From Marsupella aquatica (taxonomy: Eukaryota > Marchantiophyta), in the NCBI GenBank assembly GCA_973895155.1, contig OZ316894.1, positions 25,544,001 to 25,608,000 on the forward strand: 64,000 nt of DNA, given 5' to 3'. The position numbers and the translations under genes are program-made. The notes under the pieces were generated by a model that was not told where the DNA came from, made no database searches, and saw nothing but the letters and a program-made list of their open reading frames with translations. Positions 12,361 to 25,215 of the stretch are shown in pieces (position 1 is the first letter of the stretch; every line of letters starts with the position of its first letter).

Positions 12361-13985
12361 CCTTTTTTTTTAATGAAAAGGGGGGGCGCAGAGACCCTTC
12401 AATGACAGGCAAGGGAGCAACAACCACCCGAGCAAGGAAAACAAAGAAGGGCCCAACACCCGGAGCCACAACTGGCCAACGGAAACTCGAACGGAAAACC
12501 AAACTAGTTGGGCCAGGGAATCCAAAACCACCACCTAAGTTGACATCAAAGTCATCTCCGGAAGGAAAGGCCATATTCTGTTTGTCTAAAGTGCGAATCC
12601 TCATCCTGTCCTGTGTGCTTCTAGTAGTGTCCAACCCAGTCATTAAGTTAGTGTTTTCAGTTTTCATCATTCTACTCATCTGCAGTTCCTTCTTGTTTCT
12701 ACTAGTGCTCCTTTTATCAGGTCTCATCATCCAGGAGATCCCACCAGGCATTGTTGCCATTGTTTCTCTCGTTATAGTAGTAAGTGAGGTGTTCCTGACC
12801 AGTGTAGTCCTTTCTCTCCAGGTCAAGATGGTTCTTATGCATCATCTTCATCTGAGTTCAGGGCAAGAGGGCTGTCAATAGTCTCCCTTGGCTCAAGAAC
12901 AACCTGGAGTTGAGTGAGTGCCCGCCTTAGCTGTTTACGTTTTCTCTCCAAATGGCAGGCATCCATCATAGTGGAACAATGGGTTTGTGTGTTCCTCAGT
13001 ACTACCCATCCGGGAAGATGCCCTAGGAAATGGGAGTAGGTGGCAGCATTTATCTCCTTCCAAATGCTCGAGCACATCTCCATGAGCATGACCACTGGCC
13101 CTGGTTTCCTTTTTTGCATCTTTAAGGGGATCCTTGCGGTGCTTTGAGGGCGCGCTTCTGCCTGTTGAGCCAATTGTTGTACCTCTCTCCATCTTGTAGT
13201 AACTGTCCAACAATTGAAGAACAGATGCTTAGTGTGTTCGAATTGGCTCTTGCACCTACTGCAAGTGTTGTCATATACCTCCCAATGGCTCGCCCTGCCA
13301 TTAGTAAAGAATCCATGATTCAGTAGTCTCCAAACCAGCCTCCCCAGAGTTTCTTCCAGTATTGTTGCCAGCATCTGGTAGTACTAGTTTTTCCCCATCT
13401 TCAATTCAGCTGAGTAACGTCCAATGTCATGAACGTGGAGCATTGTCCCCAAATCCGAGTGGAGAAACACCAACCTCTATTCCTTCCCCTCTAGTTCCAC
13501 TGCCAGCCGGCACAGTCCTGTAATTGGCCAGTGTTGGTGACATTGCTCTGTCAAAGCTTGTTGTAGAACCTGTTAAATTAACCGAGTACTACAAAGTTGC
13601 TTGCTGAGCTCCTCTCGGTCACCCAATCCCCCTGCTAATTCCTGAGATTCTGCAGGTTCTTGATTCCCCTGTTGGAGAGGAATCTCCTCAAGTCAATTTC
13701 CTGTTGCGTTGTGGCGTGGTTGGACCGGAGGTACAATAGAAGAATTTGTTCGATGGAGAGATGGCCAAGGATCTGACCTTCCCAAAAGTTGAACTTCAGG
13801 TGTTGATTTTTGTCGGTCCATCCTTTTAGCAGCCCCCTCAGTGTAGGTGATCCCTGGATATGTATCTCATTGTCAAGTAGTAGCGCTTCAACAGCGGTCC
13901 ATCTTTGTCTCTCTTTCTTTCCAGGACCAGACTTAAGGCTCTTCGTGATGATCTCATAAGCAATTTTCACCCATGCCACTCACTC
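12361..13985 (-). mobile_element. Degenerate LINE, 3' part of ORF2 and 3' tail
   Basis: The minus strand carries two coding pieces in different frames. 13979-13635 resembles the region after the reverse transcriptase in plant LINE ORF2. 13374-12835 resembles the zf-RVT zinc-binding C-terminus, with 'WRLLNHGFFTNGRASHW' and a CxxC...H...C cluster in 'CSRCKSQFEHTKHLFFNC'. A 3' UTR-like, C/T-rich stretch follows and ends in an A run opposite the T run at about 12362-12370. The reverse transcriptase and endonuclease parts are missing, so this is a 5'-truncated, decayed copy. Frameshifts between the pieces rule out function. Confidence 0.7.
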
Positions 13986-15739
13986 TCAGCCTGCGTAATC
14001 AGTTTGGCAATATGAGATGTATGAGGAGAACTTAAAACAGGTGTCCACATTTATAAGTATAATTTCTCTCTCTTTCACTATAAGAGATAGAAGCTTTCTC
14101 CATTGGCAGAAATTCCATGAAATTTGCTAGTGTGCTTGGATGCACTTTATTAAAATCTAAATGCAGTGGGAAAGGAGAGCTCTGGGATAGCAAGATTAAA
14201 AACATTGAGAGAGGCACAAAATTAATTCAAAATCTAAATAATACAAGTGATGCACCTTGTTACAGCACATTGAAATATAAACACATAACAGAAACTCTTA
14301 ATAAGACAAAATACTAAAAAGTGGTTATGGCCTATATTTCCCATATTGCAATGGAAAGTAAAGATACAAGGACCTTTTCATACTTTGCAGACTAGTAAAT
14401 GTATAGAACCAAGAGAGAAGAAAGCCAAAGGAACTGGGAAAAGAATCATGAAGTCCATTCTAGGCCTGTTTTCAGCATTGGTTGTTGTTAAGCCAATTTT
14501 CTGGCTGTTGCTGGTGGTGCAAGTTCCAGTGATTCGGAAGATAAAAGGTTTTCTCTACTGCTTCGGTCCTTTGTTCAAGATGAATGTTGAAATTGAAGGG
14601 CTCCTTGGCTCTTAGTGCATGTAGTTTAGGTGAGTTTCCATTTGTCTTTTCTAATGGCTCTGAGTTTTTTTATCCTTCTGTAGATTTTTTACTGGTCAGG
14701 TAAATATGATCTTGGGACCCAAAAAATTGAAGGCCTTTCAACTATGACATAAGGGGAGATACAAGAGAAGGAAAGCAAGGTACCAGGAGAATGGAAACCA
14801 AGTCCTTTATTTATTTGAATACTAGAGGAAGAAATCAGGAAAGAAAACTATGTCCTTTCTCTATCTTATCTACTAGGGCATCTCAATCGAGCTGTCCCCT
14901 GCTTTTTTGGGGGTCAGCCGCTGTGGGAAATTCCCATCTGTGGCACTGACCAAAACCCAGATTTGGGCCAACTCAAGCCCATGGGGTTTGTGCTTTGCAA
15001 TGGGTCATAACACCCTCTCATGGGTTAACTGAACATCAATTTTTGAGTTTAGTCATTTTCCTGATAAATCATTGACTATTATTGAAGGGCACCAACACGT
15101 TTTGAGCAGACCAGTTTTTGAGCGGACCAGTTTTTGGTGCATTCGCGGGTGCACTGACCACCAGAGTTAGGGGTAGTAGCGTTTGTAGGGATGCACATTT
15201 TGACCATAGATTTTCTAACCAACTACCGGGCCTAGCATTCTGGACATGTATAACAGTTGATTTGAGAAGCTCTAGTAGGGTGTCTCAAATATGTGAGTTT
15301 TGTGAGCGGGACAATGCCGGGACTGTCCCAGGTTGGGCACTGAATGTCGTGCCTGACCAGTCACGCCCGGGATTTAGTGACCGATAGGGAGGGCTGGCAA
15401 AAACGTGCAGACTACCTCGCAACTCTGTGCTTTGTCCCCAAAGGTCGAAGGTCGAGGGTTAGGCTTACGAGTGTTTGATGCGAGCCCTTCTAGCCCACTC
15501 AATGTTGACTACCCCCCAAAAAAATGGCCTGGGTGTACCCACTTTAGGTGTGCCCAAGGGCTTTGTGGGCCGCCCATGAGGTCTTTTACATATTTGAGAC
15601 CCCTAGTTGAATACAGAAGGAAACGAAAAGAACCCGGAACAGAAAATGGCGACCTTTCTTTATCGAGCGACTGAAAAACAACAGAAAAGAAAGGAACCGG
15701 GAGGCTGCGAGACGGGGCGCTGAGAAGATACCGTAGCAA
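13986..15739. other. Intergenic stretch, no recognisable gene
   Basis: AT-rich to 14.9 kb, then mixed sequence. Several short frames occur but none has family resemblance. Confidence 0.5.
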
Positions 15740-16030
15740 ATGAGGACAGGGAAAAGAAAGGGGAAAGAAACGGAAAGAAACGGAAAGAAAACGGGAATTA
15801 TAGCGGCCGGCGACAGCAACAGAAGTGCGGGGGGGGGGGGGAGAGAAGGGAAAGAAAGGGGAAGAAAGGAAAAGAACCGGAAATTAAAGCGGAAGACGAC
15901 AGCAACAGAAGTGCGGGGGAGTCGGGGAGAGGAGGGCAGGGGACAGAGGAGAGCAGAGGAGAGGAGAGGAGAGGCGAGAGAGGAAAGGGAGGAGAGAGGG
16001 AAGGGTGGAGAGCGGGAGAGAGGAGGGTTT
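15740..16030. repeat. Homopurine (G/A) tract upstream of H2A.Z
   Basis: About 290 bases are almost all G and A on the plus strand, including a run of 13 G near 15828 and many GGAAAGAAA and GAGAGGAGAG units. An internal duplication is visible: 'GACAGCAACAGAAGTGCGGG' occurs near 15811 and again near 15898. The tract ends at the likely core promoter of the H2A.Z gene. Such GA-rich tracts can act as GAGA-type elements or form triplex DNA; that role here is inference. Confidence 0.7.
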
Positions 16031-16036
16031 TAAACA
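16026..16036 (+). promoter_or_regulatory. Possible TATA-like element of H2A.Z
   Basis: 'GGTTTTAAACA' lies about 240 bases before the H2A.Z ATG, at the edge of the homopurine tract. It is the only TATA-like site between the tract and the start codon. There is no transcript evidence. Confidence 0.3.
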
Positions 16037-16272
16037 CCCTATCCAGCGGACGAGGTGTTTTCCTTTCGTCTTTCACTCTTTCTACGCCTGGCAGAGCGCG
16101 ATTCCTCGCTTCTTGCGCACGAAGTGGACCGGCGTGTACAGCGAGCGAGGGAGAGTGCGCGTTGGTGCTCGAGACGGAGGACGAAACCTGGTGGAGGTAG
16201 CGATCGAGAGTCGACAGGAAGCTATTCGCGTTGCTTCGACGAGCGATTACGACGATCAGGCAGTGAGGAGAC

Positions 16273-16695
16273 ATGGTGGTGGGAGGGAATCAGTCGGGGA
16301 AAGGGGCGAAGGGGTTGTCCCTTGGGAAGGCGCAGGAAGGCGACAAGAAGGACAAGAAGAAGGCCGTTTCGAGGTCGTCCCGAGCCGGCCTCCAGTTTCC
16401 TGTCGGGCGTATCCACCGGCTGTTGAAGTCTCGAGTTGCAGCGAATGGACGAGTCGGTGCGACGGCCGCTGTATACTCCGCGGCTATTCTCGAATATCTC
16501 ACCGCCGAGGTCTTGGAGTTGGCTGGCAATGCTAGCAAGGACCTGAAGGTGAAGCGAATAACTCCCCGACATCTGCAACTCGCCATCAGAGGAGACGAGG
16601 AGCTGGATACGTTGATCAAGGGCACTATTGCCGGAGGCGGAGTGATTCCGCATATTCACAAGTCTCTTATCAACAAAACTTCGAAAAAGGATTAG
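16273..16695 (+). CDS. Histone H2A variant H2A.Z, intronless
   Basis: A single uninterrupted exon encodes 140 residues. The histone fold runs from '[19 protein letters not shown]' to the C-terminus. Hallmarks of H2A.Z are the extended acidic patch 'GDEELD' and the tail '[19 protein letters not shown]', in place of the canonical H2A docking region. The product replaces H2A in nucleosomes, typically near transcription starts and in responsive genes. The ATG at 16273 gives a basic N-terminal tail of usual length, but the tail ([19 protein letters not shown]...) and the L1-loop side ('[13 protein letters not shown]') differ from the common plant form. Many plant H2A.Z genes have introns, so the lack of introns suggests a retrocopy or lineage-specific loss. 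The frame is intact and looks functional. Confidence 0.93.
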   Translation: MVVGGNQSGKGAKGLSLGKAQEGDKKDKKKAVSRSSRAGLQFPVGRIHRLLKSRVAANGRVGATAAVYSAAILEYLTAEVLELAGNASKDLKVKRITPRHLQLAIRGDEELDTLIKGTIAGGGVIPHIHKSLINKTSKKD

Positions 16696-19600
16696 AGCTT
16701 TGTTGCTATATCAAGCCGTAGAAAGTTCCCCTGTTAGTTCTTCGAAGAGTAGTGTGTAGCAGAGAAGGCGTTTCACGCGAATTGTTTCAGTCCTCGTAGT
16801 GAACACTCGTATGCCGTTAGATACCGTTCAAAAGCAGCTCAGAGGGGGCAGGCAGATGGGACATTGCCTTCGTAACGTAGAATAGGTTTGGTTTACCCGT
16901 GATGTACATGAGAAGATCATCTAGCTGCGGTTCAGTGTGTTTAGATACTACTTTTTTGTAGACAGCGAACAATGGGAACCTCCTATCGTGTTTCATGCCC
17001 TGTGCCTGGCGGTTTTGCTGGGGAAGATACACGGTAGTTCAGAACCTCGTTTGGGTATTCTTTGTACATTGTTGGTCCCTTGACCCTCCTGGGTCCCTTG
17101 TGGACAGTAAATATATTCATTGTTCTCTCACGCTCATCGGTGTCATGACGTGCTTCCGTGTCATCCCTTCTACTTCCATGTCTTCTGTTTTTGAATTTTT
17201 GAATTTTTGTTTTGAATTTTCTGGTTTCGAATTTTTGGTGGGAACAGGACTTGCAGTCCTCTCAACAAATATTTCAAATGACATGCTCCCTCTTGTGAAA
17301 GTTCTTTCCTTATGTGTTATGGCCTTTTCCAAGATCTAAGGTCCTAACTTGCTAGATTTCAGATAAGTATCTCGTTATCGTTCCAAGGCCTCAACCTTCC
17401 CTCCCTTCGGTAACAGACCAGGAGGCTGCTGTCGCGGTCTGAAATTACGAAAACAGTCGGGGGCTCAAATATTTCAGGCCTGGGTGATAGCTGCAGTAGT
17501 GATCATGAGTATGTCGTTTGATCACAGCCGTTCTGTGACATCGTTGTTCTCCAAGAAAATGTACATGCTGTGGCGCAAGCTTCTCTACCTCCAAAATCAG
17601 CCAAACAGAAAAGGTCCTCCAAAATTAACCGAACGAAAAAGGGGAGCACCGTGTACTAACTCTTTCAACCTTTCCACAACCCTTACTCAGGGCAACGTGA
17701 TTATCGAACAGCAATCGTGCACGCCTCGATTACCACACAACAAATGGTCTGTGCAAAAGAAGTCATCATTGACATCAATTGTAACTGGAACAAACTCCCT
17801 CCTAAGTAGCATGCGCAGGCTGAGGAGGATCTTATTGTTTTGATATGGGAACCAATTTACTCCGACGCTTAGCCTTATGCTAAGGAACGGTCAAGGAGTC
17901 TCCTACGGCAATAGGAATCGAGTGGAAAAACACACGAATTCTCCCCCTTTTCGGGTCACTCGTCTCTTTTTGTTTGACATCTTTTTCCCTCCTAAACACG
18001 ACGTCGATTTCGTGACCTTCCATAAACACACACCGTGACAGAGACTGCCGACCAAATTATTTTCCTTCAAGTCAGAAGAGTGTCATTATGGGCGAGTTTT
18101 TCATCAACTTACCGTACTTCGTTAAAATTTCCAAACCACGGGCTGACCACTAACGCGGCCAGATGACTCCTGATTGAAGCATACAGACATGCGTGTTGCT
18201 GGAATCCCTCACGGTCAGATTCATTGCAGATGATCTCAAACACCTGTTACCGACATGGCCCGATTACTTCTAATTCGAGTATAGAGATATGCCGCTGAAA
18301 TCGCTCCTCGCGCTCACACTCGGCTTGAAACTGGCGTACAGACTATTCAAAATAGTCTTTCCCGCTGATAGAGTTTGATAATGACACCGAACTTAAATCA
18401 ATTCAGCTAGTAGCAGGAGAGCAAAAGGCTGACAGCATTCCCAAAGGTAATCCAGATGAAGACGAATAGTCCACCCCAGCCCGAACATAAGTACCGTAAC
18501 ACTACTTCCGTTTTAGATATCTTTGGAATTAGGAGTCTGCCTCACCGTAGCGCTATATAGCTTTTGTTTATGAGTGCATGCATGTAGATCGAGAGAAATC
18601 ACCATAGTAGCTTGCATGATCATGATCAAGAGAAATGACCATAATAGCTTCGGCTTGCATAGTTGCGGCCTCCTTTGCCAATGGACTCCTTGGCAGTCAT
18701 TTACACTCCGAGGATCAGGTAAGCTAGTGAGTGGCTTTTTTCTAACAAACCATGATGGCTCTTTAAAACTGACGATGAACAATAGTTCTGCAGCTGGACG
18801 GTACTCATTGGAATCAATTACATCGAAATGAAGAATCATTGCTATGTCTCAGGTAGCAATTCGTAATTCCCCTAAAGAATATGAGGGAATCTCTTTTCTT
18901 CGACAAGATTGGCACAAGCAGTTTGCCTTGTCCAGACTCGTTAATTAACGCGGAGCTTTATGCTCGCGGCCAGAATGGTATAGATCATCGTAAGGTTCTA
19001 TTTCTTCAAGGAGTTCAGTGCGTATCTGTTTGGAGCCTACAAGAATGACCACTGATAGTCTCGTTTCCCAGGCCCTGCCGAGCCACCCTGTTTGCTTACA
19101 CAAATGGTACCAACCGAGCAGCGCCAAAAGGAAAGTTGAGACTCTGTTAGTTGGAAGACGAGTCCTCTAGGTGAAGATCTTGTACTACTCTGTCTCCAAT
19201 GTGGAACGCTTTACCCATTTCTATTGGGGTGACCACAGTACTGAATTAAATATTGATATATGGCCAAGTCAGTCTTCAATGAAGATCAAGATGATTTTAT
19301 TTGTTGCTCGAGTCGCTCCGTCTTCGGTTTAGACCATATTGACGGCAAGTTGGTAAACCTATTGCAGGGATTCCAGTCGGATATGTCATGCCAGCAGACT
19401 TGCAGTGTACCTAAGAGGTACATGGCAGGGGGCAAGCGACTAATTTGTCCATGCTTATTCTTCTGGACTACCTTCTCAAATCGGATCAGGCCTACCTTCT
19501 CAAGTGACTGCATGGAGAGAATATGGACAAACTGACATTGAGACTGTCGGACCCTGGAAGTGACTGCGGACTACGTACATGTTCTTCCGTCTAAAATATC

Positions 19601-22600
19601 AAGAGTTTACTACGAGCTTAAAAAATGGCTCGTGAGTTCCGTCTCTGATTCCAACAGGCATGCTGAGAATTCGAGTATTATTGGTAATCATTTGAAAGTT
19701 GTGAAGTCGCTCCTCGGCGGAAACATTCAAGGAATTCTCTAAGGAACGATTTTACATTACTCAAAATTTCAAATCTGATATTTAGTCAAGGTAAACCATA
19801 GACAAATAGTTTTAAGGCACTTGTCACTCTAATGGCCAATAACTCTCTGGGAATGTTGAAGATCCTGCTCCATGTCGCAAAAGGCCCGAAAAGGCTCCTA
19901 TCTAATACCTTAAATATGTCTAACTTCTTCGATCTATTCGGACGATTTCCAATTTCAAGCGACTCCCTCGTAGTTGTAGGACTTGCAATATGAATGCAAG
20001 TGATGATTGCCGAATTGAACAGAATTTACGAGAAGTCTACATCAAAGTCAACACGAGCAAAGGAGATAGAGACATTTCCTGAGCGTTGCTATGGTAGCTT
20101 GAATGACCTCAGAGTACGCTCTTCTTGAAAATACATACGCTTCCAAATTCGGTAGACAGATGCTTAATTCCAATGCGGCTACTGTCCAAATTGATCATTC
20201 TGTCAAATTTCAACTTCTGCAGGAAAAGGCCTAATTTTCTAACTGGACACGGAGGCTCTTTTAAGAATGACCATCGACCAGACCGTAAATATTTTTCATA
20301 ACAGGATGTCACTATTTTGAGGTATTCATGTTGATCTTTCTCCTTGGAGATAAGTTTGCCTTCACAGTCAGGACTGTACGCCAAATTGAGGGGCTCCTGC
20401 TCTCCGTCACAGTAGAATAGTTGAAATAGAAGAATCTACGCATGTAAGGTATGACGTCTCTGTTTCCTGGCCTGCATGGCTACTGAACGATTTCACTGCC
20501 TAGCTAGTCCAGCCTTGTTTACAGCCGTCGCACAATTCACCATCACCAAGCCGAGACCCGCTGCGATATATGCGAATGATTCCTTCGGAAGGAAATATTG
20601 TATCGTACTGCGTCCTATAATCATGTACCGTAATCTCTCAAAGACTTCTAGGCGACGATATTGACATTTATATGGTTATCTCCCAGTAATAATTAATTAA
20701 TTGGTAGTTTTTTCCTGCGCCAAAAATTTTTAAACAAATACAAAATGGTGAGGCCAGAGAATGTCTCTGTGACTCGTAAACACATGTTTGCCAGTTTCGC
20801 TCCTCTACGTCACCTCAGAGCGGACAGCCTCGGACTCTCGGTATATGTGGGTTCACCAGTTTCAATATTAGGGTTTAGGCGTGGTTCATCAGAAGTTGGA
20901 ACTACTGCACCTCGGGCAAAAGCAAAAACTTTTCCTGTGAACCAGGATTAACGAATTCTTGCCATCTCAGTCCTAGCGCTTTCTAGGTTCCGGTCTCGGG
21001 ATGCGAACGTACACAGACAGAATTAGACCCTAGGGATGGATCATGATTCGGCCAACTCATTTGACTCACAGCTATGAACATGGTTCTAACGCCAAAACTG
21101 CTAAAATAGCTTACGGGTTACCGAAGGCCATTCGCTGTACATTGGAGTAGCACCAGCTTGCTTAGTTAGTCTCAACCACCATCTGTGGTGATCGCTGACA
21201 ATCTCAAACGCCATCGATCTCAAACATGACCTCTGGCGGATTGGACGGGCTTGATCCTCGAAGAAAAGACAACCTCGCAAATCTTACAGCGAAGACGAAC
21301 AAACGAAACTGCTCTGTATAAAAGAATCCATACAAACGGAGATCAGGGAAGGAGATGAAATTAAAGCTTATGTGTGGCTGGAGCCTTCCGAAGCCACGTT
21401 GGTTGTGTAGAATTTAACCGTAATGCCAGAGGTCTCAAAATAATGGGGAATTGGACCTCAGCTATTACGGTCACCCTTTCCTAATTATAGAAGCCGTGCA
21501 GAACTTTTGCTTGGGTGGAGAGGAACGAATGACTTTATCAACACAAAAGAACAAGGTCCCCGATCTCACTGTTTTAGAAGGGAACTTACGGACAGGTGCA
21601 GAGCTTATTTAATCAAGCCCACGAACAGTCCATGGCAATGGTATCGGTTGTTTAGAGTAAAGCCCGGAGTAAAGTTCGCTCGCGATTGCATGTCATTGAG
21701 ATACTGAACAGAGTAGAGAATTGCAAAGCTCAGCAAGACACCCGCCAGAAAATGATTTTCTCGCTGGAGATATCTTAGTAAAGAGGCCTAACGAAGCCAT
21801 CGATCCACTATCGCTCTTGTGTTTGAAAGGATCGAGAAAAGCAGGGCTGGGTTTGATGCTAGGGGAAGGAGAAATTGCCCAAGAAGCCCTAGAATTGCAT
21901 GTTTTAGTCAAAAAATGGACATGAGCTACAAAACATATAGAGGACTCCAAAGCCAGACTGCAACGTGAAGGACTGACTTTATGAGGCAGTGGGGTAGTCT
22001 AAGTTGACTCCCAGTTGAACGCTTTGTAAGCCTCGAGAGCACTTTTCTTTCTCCTTAATTTCTTGGACGTCAATTGCTCCTCAAGTCTGCGACACTCCCT
22101 CGATGTCACCAGCACTAGCAGGTTGCTAGACCGTTCTAGTTCATTGGCAGACCCGTCGCATCAGTACGTCAGTTTCATCGGCTATGGAATGTAGCAACGT
22201 CAACACCCTATGGTTGAGGTTCAAGCCAAGAAACGAAAGAGGAAATTTGCTGGTTCTACGGAAAGTTGTTCCTAAGTTAAGCTCTCCAGGTGATTTGAAA
22301 GACGACTCTGTGGAATCGAATTATTGACCTCGATTGACATACAACAAGTGGAAGGAAACTGGTCGTGTACTATGCGTTCGCTGAATCAAGCATAGTTTAA
22401 TAGGCGCAACTGTCGATGTACTACCTGTTCTAGAAGGAGTTGGAGACATAATATGCTGTAATAATGTTTGGCTCATGACAACAAAGTTTAATTTATTCTT
22501 CCTATAGCCGGGAGCGATTAAAAGTATCCACTCTGGATTGTCTCTGCATTTGAAGAGCATTGTCTGCGAGTGCCACCAAGATACCTGTGTGCAAATAATT

Positions 22601-23430
22601 ACAAATGGACCCGTGAAGTCGGAGGTTGTGTTGTCAGCCTGCCCATGCCACTTCGGTACACTCCCAAGTTGCTGTCAGATTTCTTGAAATTTCTCCCGCG
22701 TTGAGAAAGACAATGGGTGGTCAAACTTCGCAACTTCGCAAGAGTGACATGCTTAGAAAACAATGAAGAAAAGTTTTTTGGAGCACTAAAATGGATTAGA
22801 TCTGGGTAGATGAGTCGGAAGTAATTGCTACGTTAGCGGCTTATGGTCAGCGGACTCGGCATTGCGTTGTTACCAACGTTGCGTACAATTTGATAGATTG
22901 ACTAGCACTCTATTGTATCAGTTACATACATACGACGTGCATTCAACTGCCATGCCTCATGTCTGACTCAAACAAGCATCTTAGTTTAGTTTGTTCACCT
23001 GAAAACGATGGACAAAGCAGGCGTCACGCAATTGTATTGTGCTAAATTCGTTACTGAAATGAAATGAACGTTTTACGAGCGCAGATATTCGACCCGAAAC
23101 CTAGTACTGTAATCGTTGATAATCGTGAGTAGTGACCTTCAAACTAACTGAGACAGTAAGTCTGATAATAATTTACTCCGATTTGCAAATCCCACGTTCC
23201 ATGTCCAATTCTGTAGGAGGTTCTATTTCCTGTTAGGACTTCAAAACTGGGTCTCTATCTTTAGGAGTCTCACCCCGACATCTTTTATTAAGCGCGCGTA
23301 CTCTTTGAAAACTTTTTACCATCGGGGGTCATGTCTGAATATATCACAGGTGAAAAGGTTTTCATCCTGGTGGAGTTGAGTTGATAAAGCTTTCGTAATT
23401 TGACGATCCAATGGATCCCCCGCGCATGAT
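16696..23430. other. Long intergenic stretch, no recognisable gene
   Basis: 6.7 kb of short frames without family resemblance. A diverged duplication of about 110 bp is visible at roughly 18140-18310. The first few hundred bases should include the H2A.Z 3' UTR. I found no clear tRNA, rRNA or transposon end here. Confidence 0.5.
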
Positions 23431-25215
23431 CTAGCTTCTGCCTACTTCCCACTTGTCACTTGCCGGTGATAGGGGAACTTCGAAATCTCTAAGATCGTTG
23501 CCGTGATCAACTCTCAGTTCTCGCCGGAGTTGATCTGAAGGACTGTTAATATTGCCGCCAGCAGCTTTTCCTGGTGCGAGCTCAATGTCTCGATCTGTAT
23601 AACTGTCCACTGTTTCGCAAGCAAGTTTATGAGCCTCCAGATCATCGTCGTCATCATCATCAGGACGCCGGCAATAACAACCGTATAGTACAAGTTGAAT
23701 TATGCCCAGGCCAGCACCTATAACGTTTGGGATCTGCGATTCATGTAGAAATTATGGTGACAGAGTTAGCAATTTCACAATCGTCCGTAAGATTGTTATG
23801 CCTATATACTGTATGTTCTTTGTCACGGACACAAAACTAAGACGCAGTACTCTACATTGTGGAAGAACACAAACATCCTCCCAAGCAATGATTATCGTCC
23901 CGAGGTACAACAATTAGTCCATTGTCTTCAGCAAGCAGCTAGCTTTACCTCCGATCCATTCTTAGTTCCCGTTGCACATACCATGATGAAAAGATCGTGG
24001 CCGAGAATTGCATATGACCCCCACAATGCAGCGTTCAAGAACGCCATTATGGACAATAAGAAGGGCATGTACTTAGTTGATTTGGTGATGATAACCGTCC
24101 TCTGCACAAGCTCATGCAAATTATAGTGCAGGTGAGAAAGCGTACACAGACATCCACAGAGGAAATGTAGTCTCTATGGAGGTTCACCGAGCTTTAACGT
24201 GCAATTTAGTCTGACAGAATTCAGCTTTGACAAGAAGTGTCGTGTACAGGATCAACAGAGTCTTGCCACCCGTATAATATAATGTCCCTTACCTGTGAAT
24301 TCGGACAAAGAAGTACAACGAGGAAGATTCGCCTGCTCTAAGAACCTTGTATACAACTGGATTAAAAACCTCGGGATATCAGAAAAGACCAAAAGCCAAA
24401 TTTGAGAGCAGCTCAGTAGCGAAACTATTAAAAATAGAACCAGATAATTACCATGATTGAAAGCGGGTAAGCGTACATCAAAACAGCCACGAAAGCAGAG
24501 ATAACTCCGACGACGGTCTTTCTGCGACTCTTTTCTTGCACAAAAGCCATTGTTAAGCTTACCACCATGGCCACGAAGAGCAAAACAGAGGTCACCAACA
24601 TGACAACTTGGACCTGCAGTTGAGCAAGTTTTTATCAATGTCAGGACTAAACGTCGTGCACATATGTCGACAAAGATTCTACTCGAAGATCGTTGTCGAC
24701 GTATTTCTTTGCGGAGTATTCATCACCAGTCACAAATCTCACCAACACTGAGACTTACTCTTGTTTTCCTGTCGCTTGCCAACACGAAAAAGATAATGAG
24801 GAACGCAGACTCCATTCCTACTCCGAAACCGGTGATTGTTTCGACGAGTATCCTAAAATTGACCAGAGGTGATCCATAGAAGAGCCACAGTAAGCTGCTC
24901 AACATTATCGATGCATGAGGCAGGGGGGAGAATTTATCCGTCGATCTTTGCTGCAGAATTTTCCAAACCGTGGGCCTGCAAGTGGCGCCAAACGCTGCCG
25001 GTGAGGATGGTACCATTAATTCAGATGAATGAACACAACACAAAGCAATCGAGATATGGATGCAGTCATTGTTACCCGTTCCACAAACATGGTTGGGCAT
25101 GTGGCAGAAAATACTTATGACGAGCGACAATGTATAGTACTTACAGAGGAGCCAAGATGAGTCCCGCAGACAAAACGTTACCGAGGACACCGAAGATAGT
25201 CATCCACGGAGCCAT
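23431..25215 (-). CDS. SWEET (MtN3/saliva) sugar transporter, 5 exons
   Basis: Exons on the minus strand are 25215-25145, 24975-24759, 24613-24452, 24101-23982 and 23733-23431. All introns are GT-AG and phases match, giving about 290 residues. The product is a bidirectional membrane sugar carrier with two MtN3 three-helix repeats joined by a linker helix. Diagnostic parts are the first helix 'MTIFGVLGNVLSAGLILAPL', 'TVWKILQQRSTDKF', 'LLWLFYGSPL', then 'YAYPLSIM', 'TKSTKYMPFLLS' and 'IPNVIGAGLGIIQLVLYG'. Exon limits fall where plant SWEET genes usually have them. The C-terminal tail begins with seven aspartates and runs about 80 residues in the cytosol. The substrate (glucose or sucrose class) cannot be assigned from sequence alone. 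Start at 25215 is the first ATG and gives the standard short N-terminus. Confidence 0.92.

Noticed and set aside
16005-16535. Long frames overlapping the H2A.Z gene on both strands
   Set aside because: They are shadows of the histone exon and the G/A tract.
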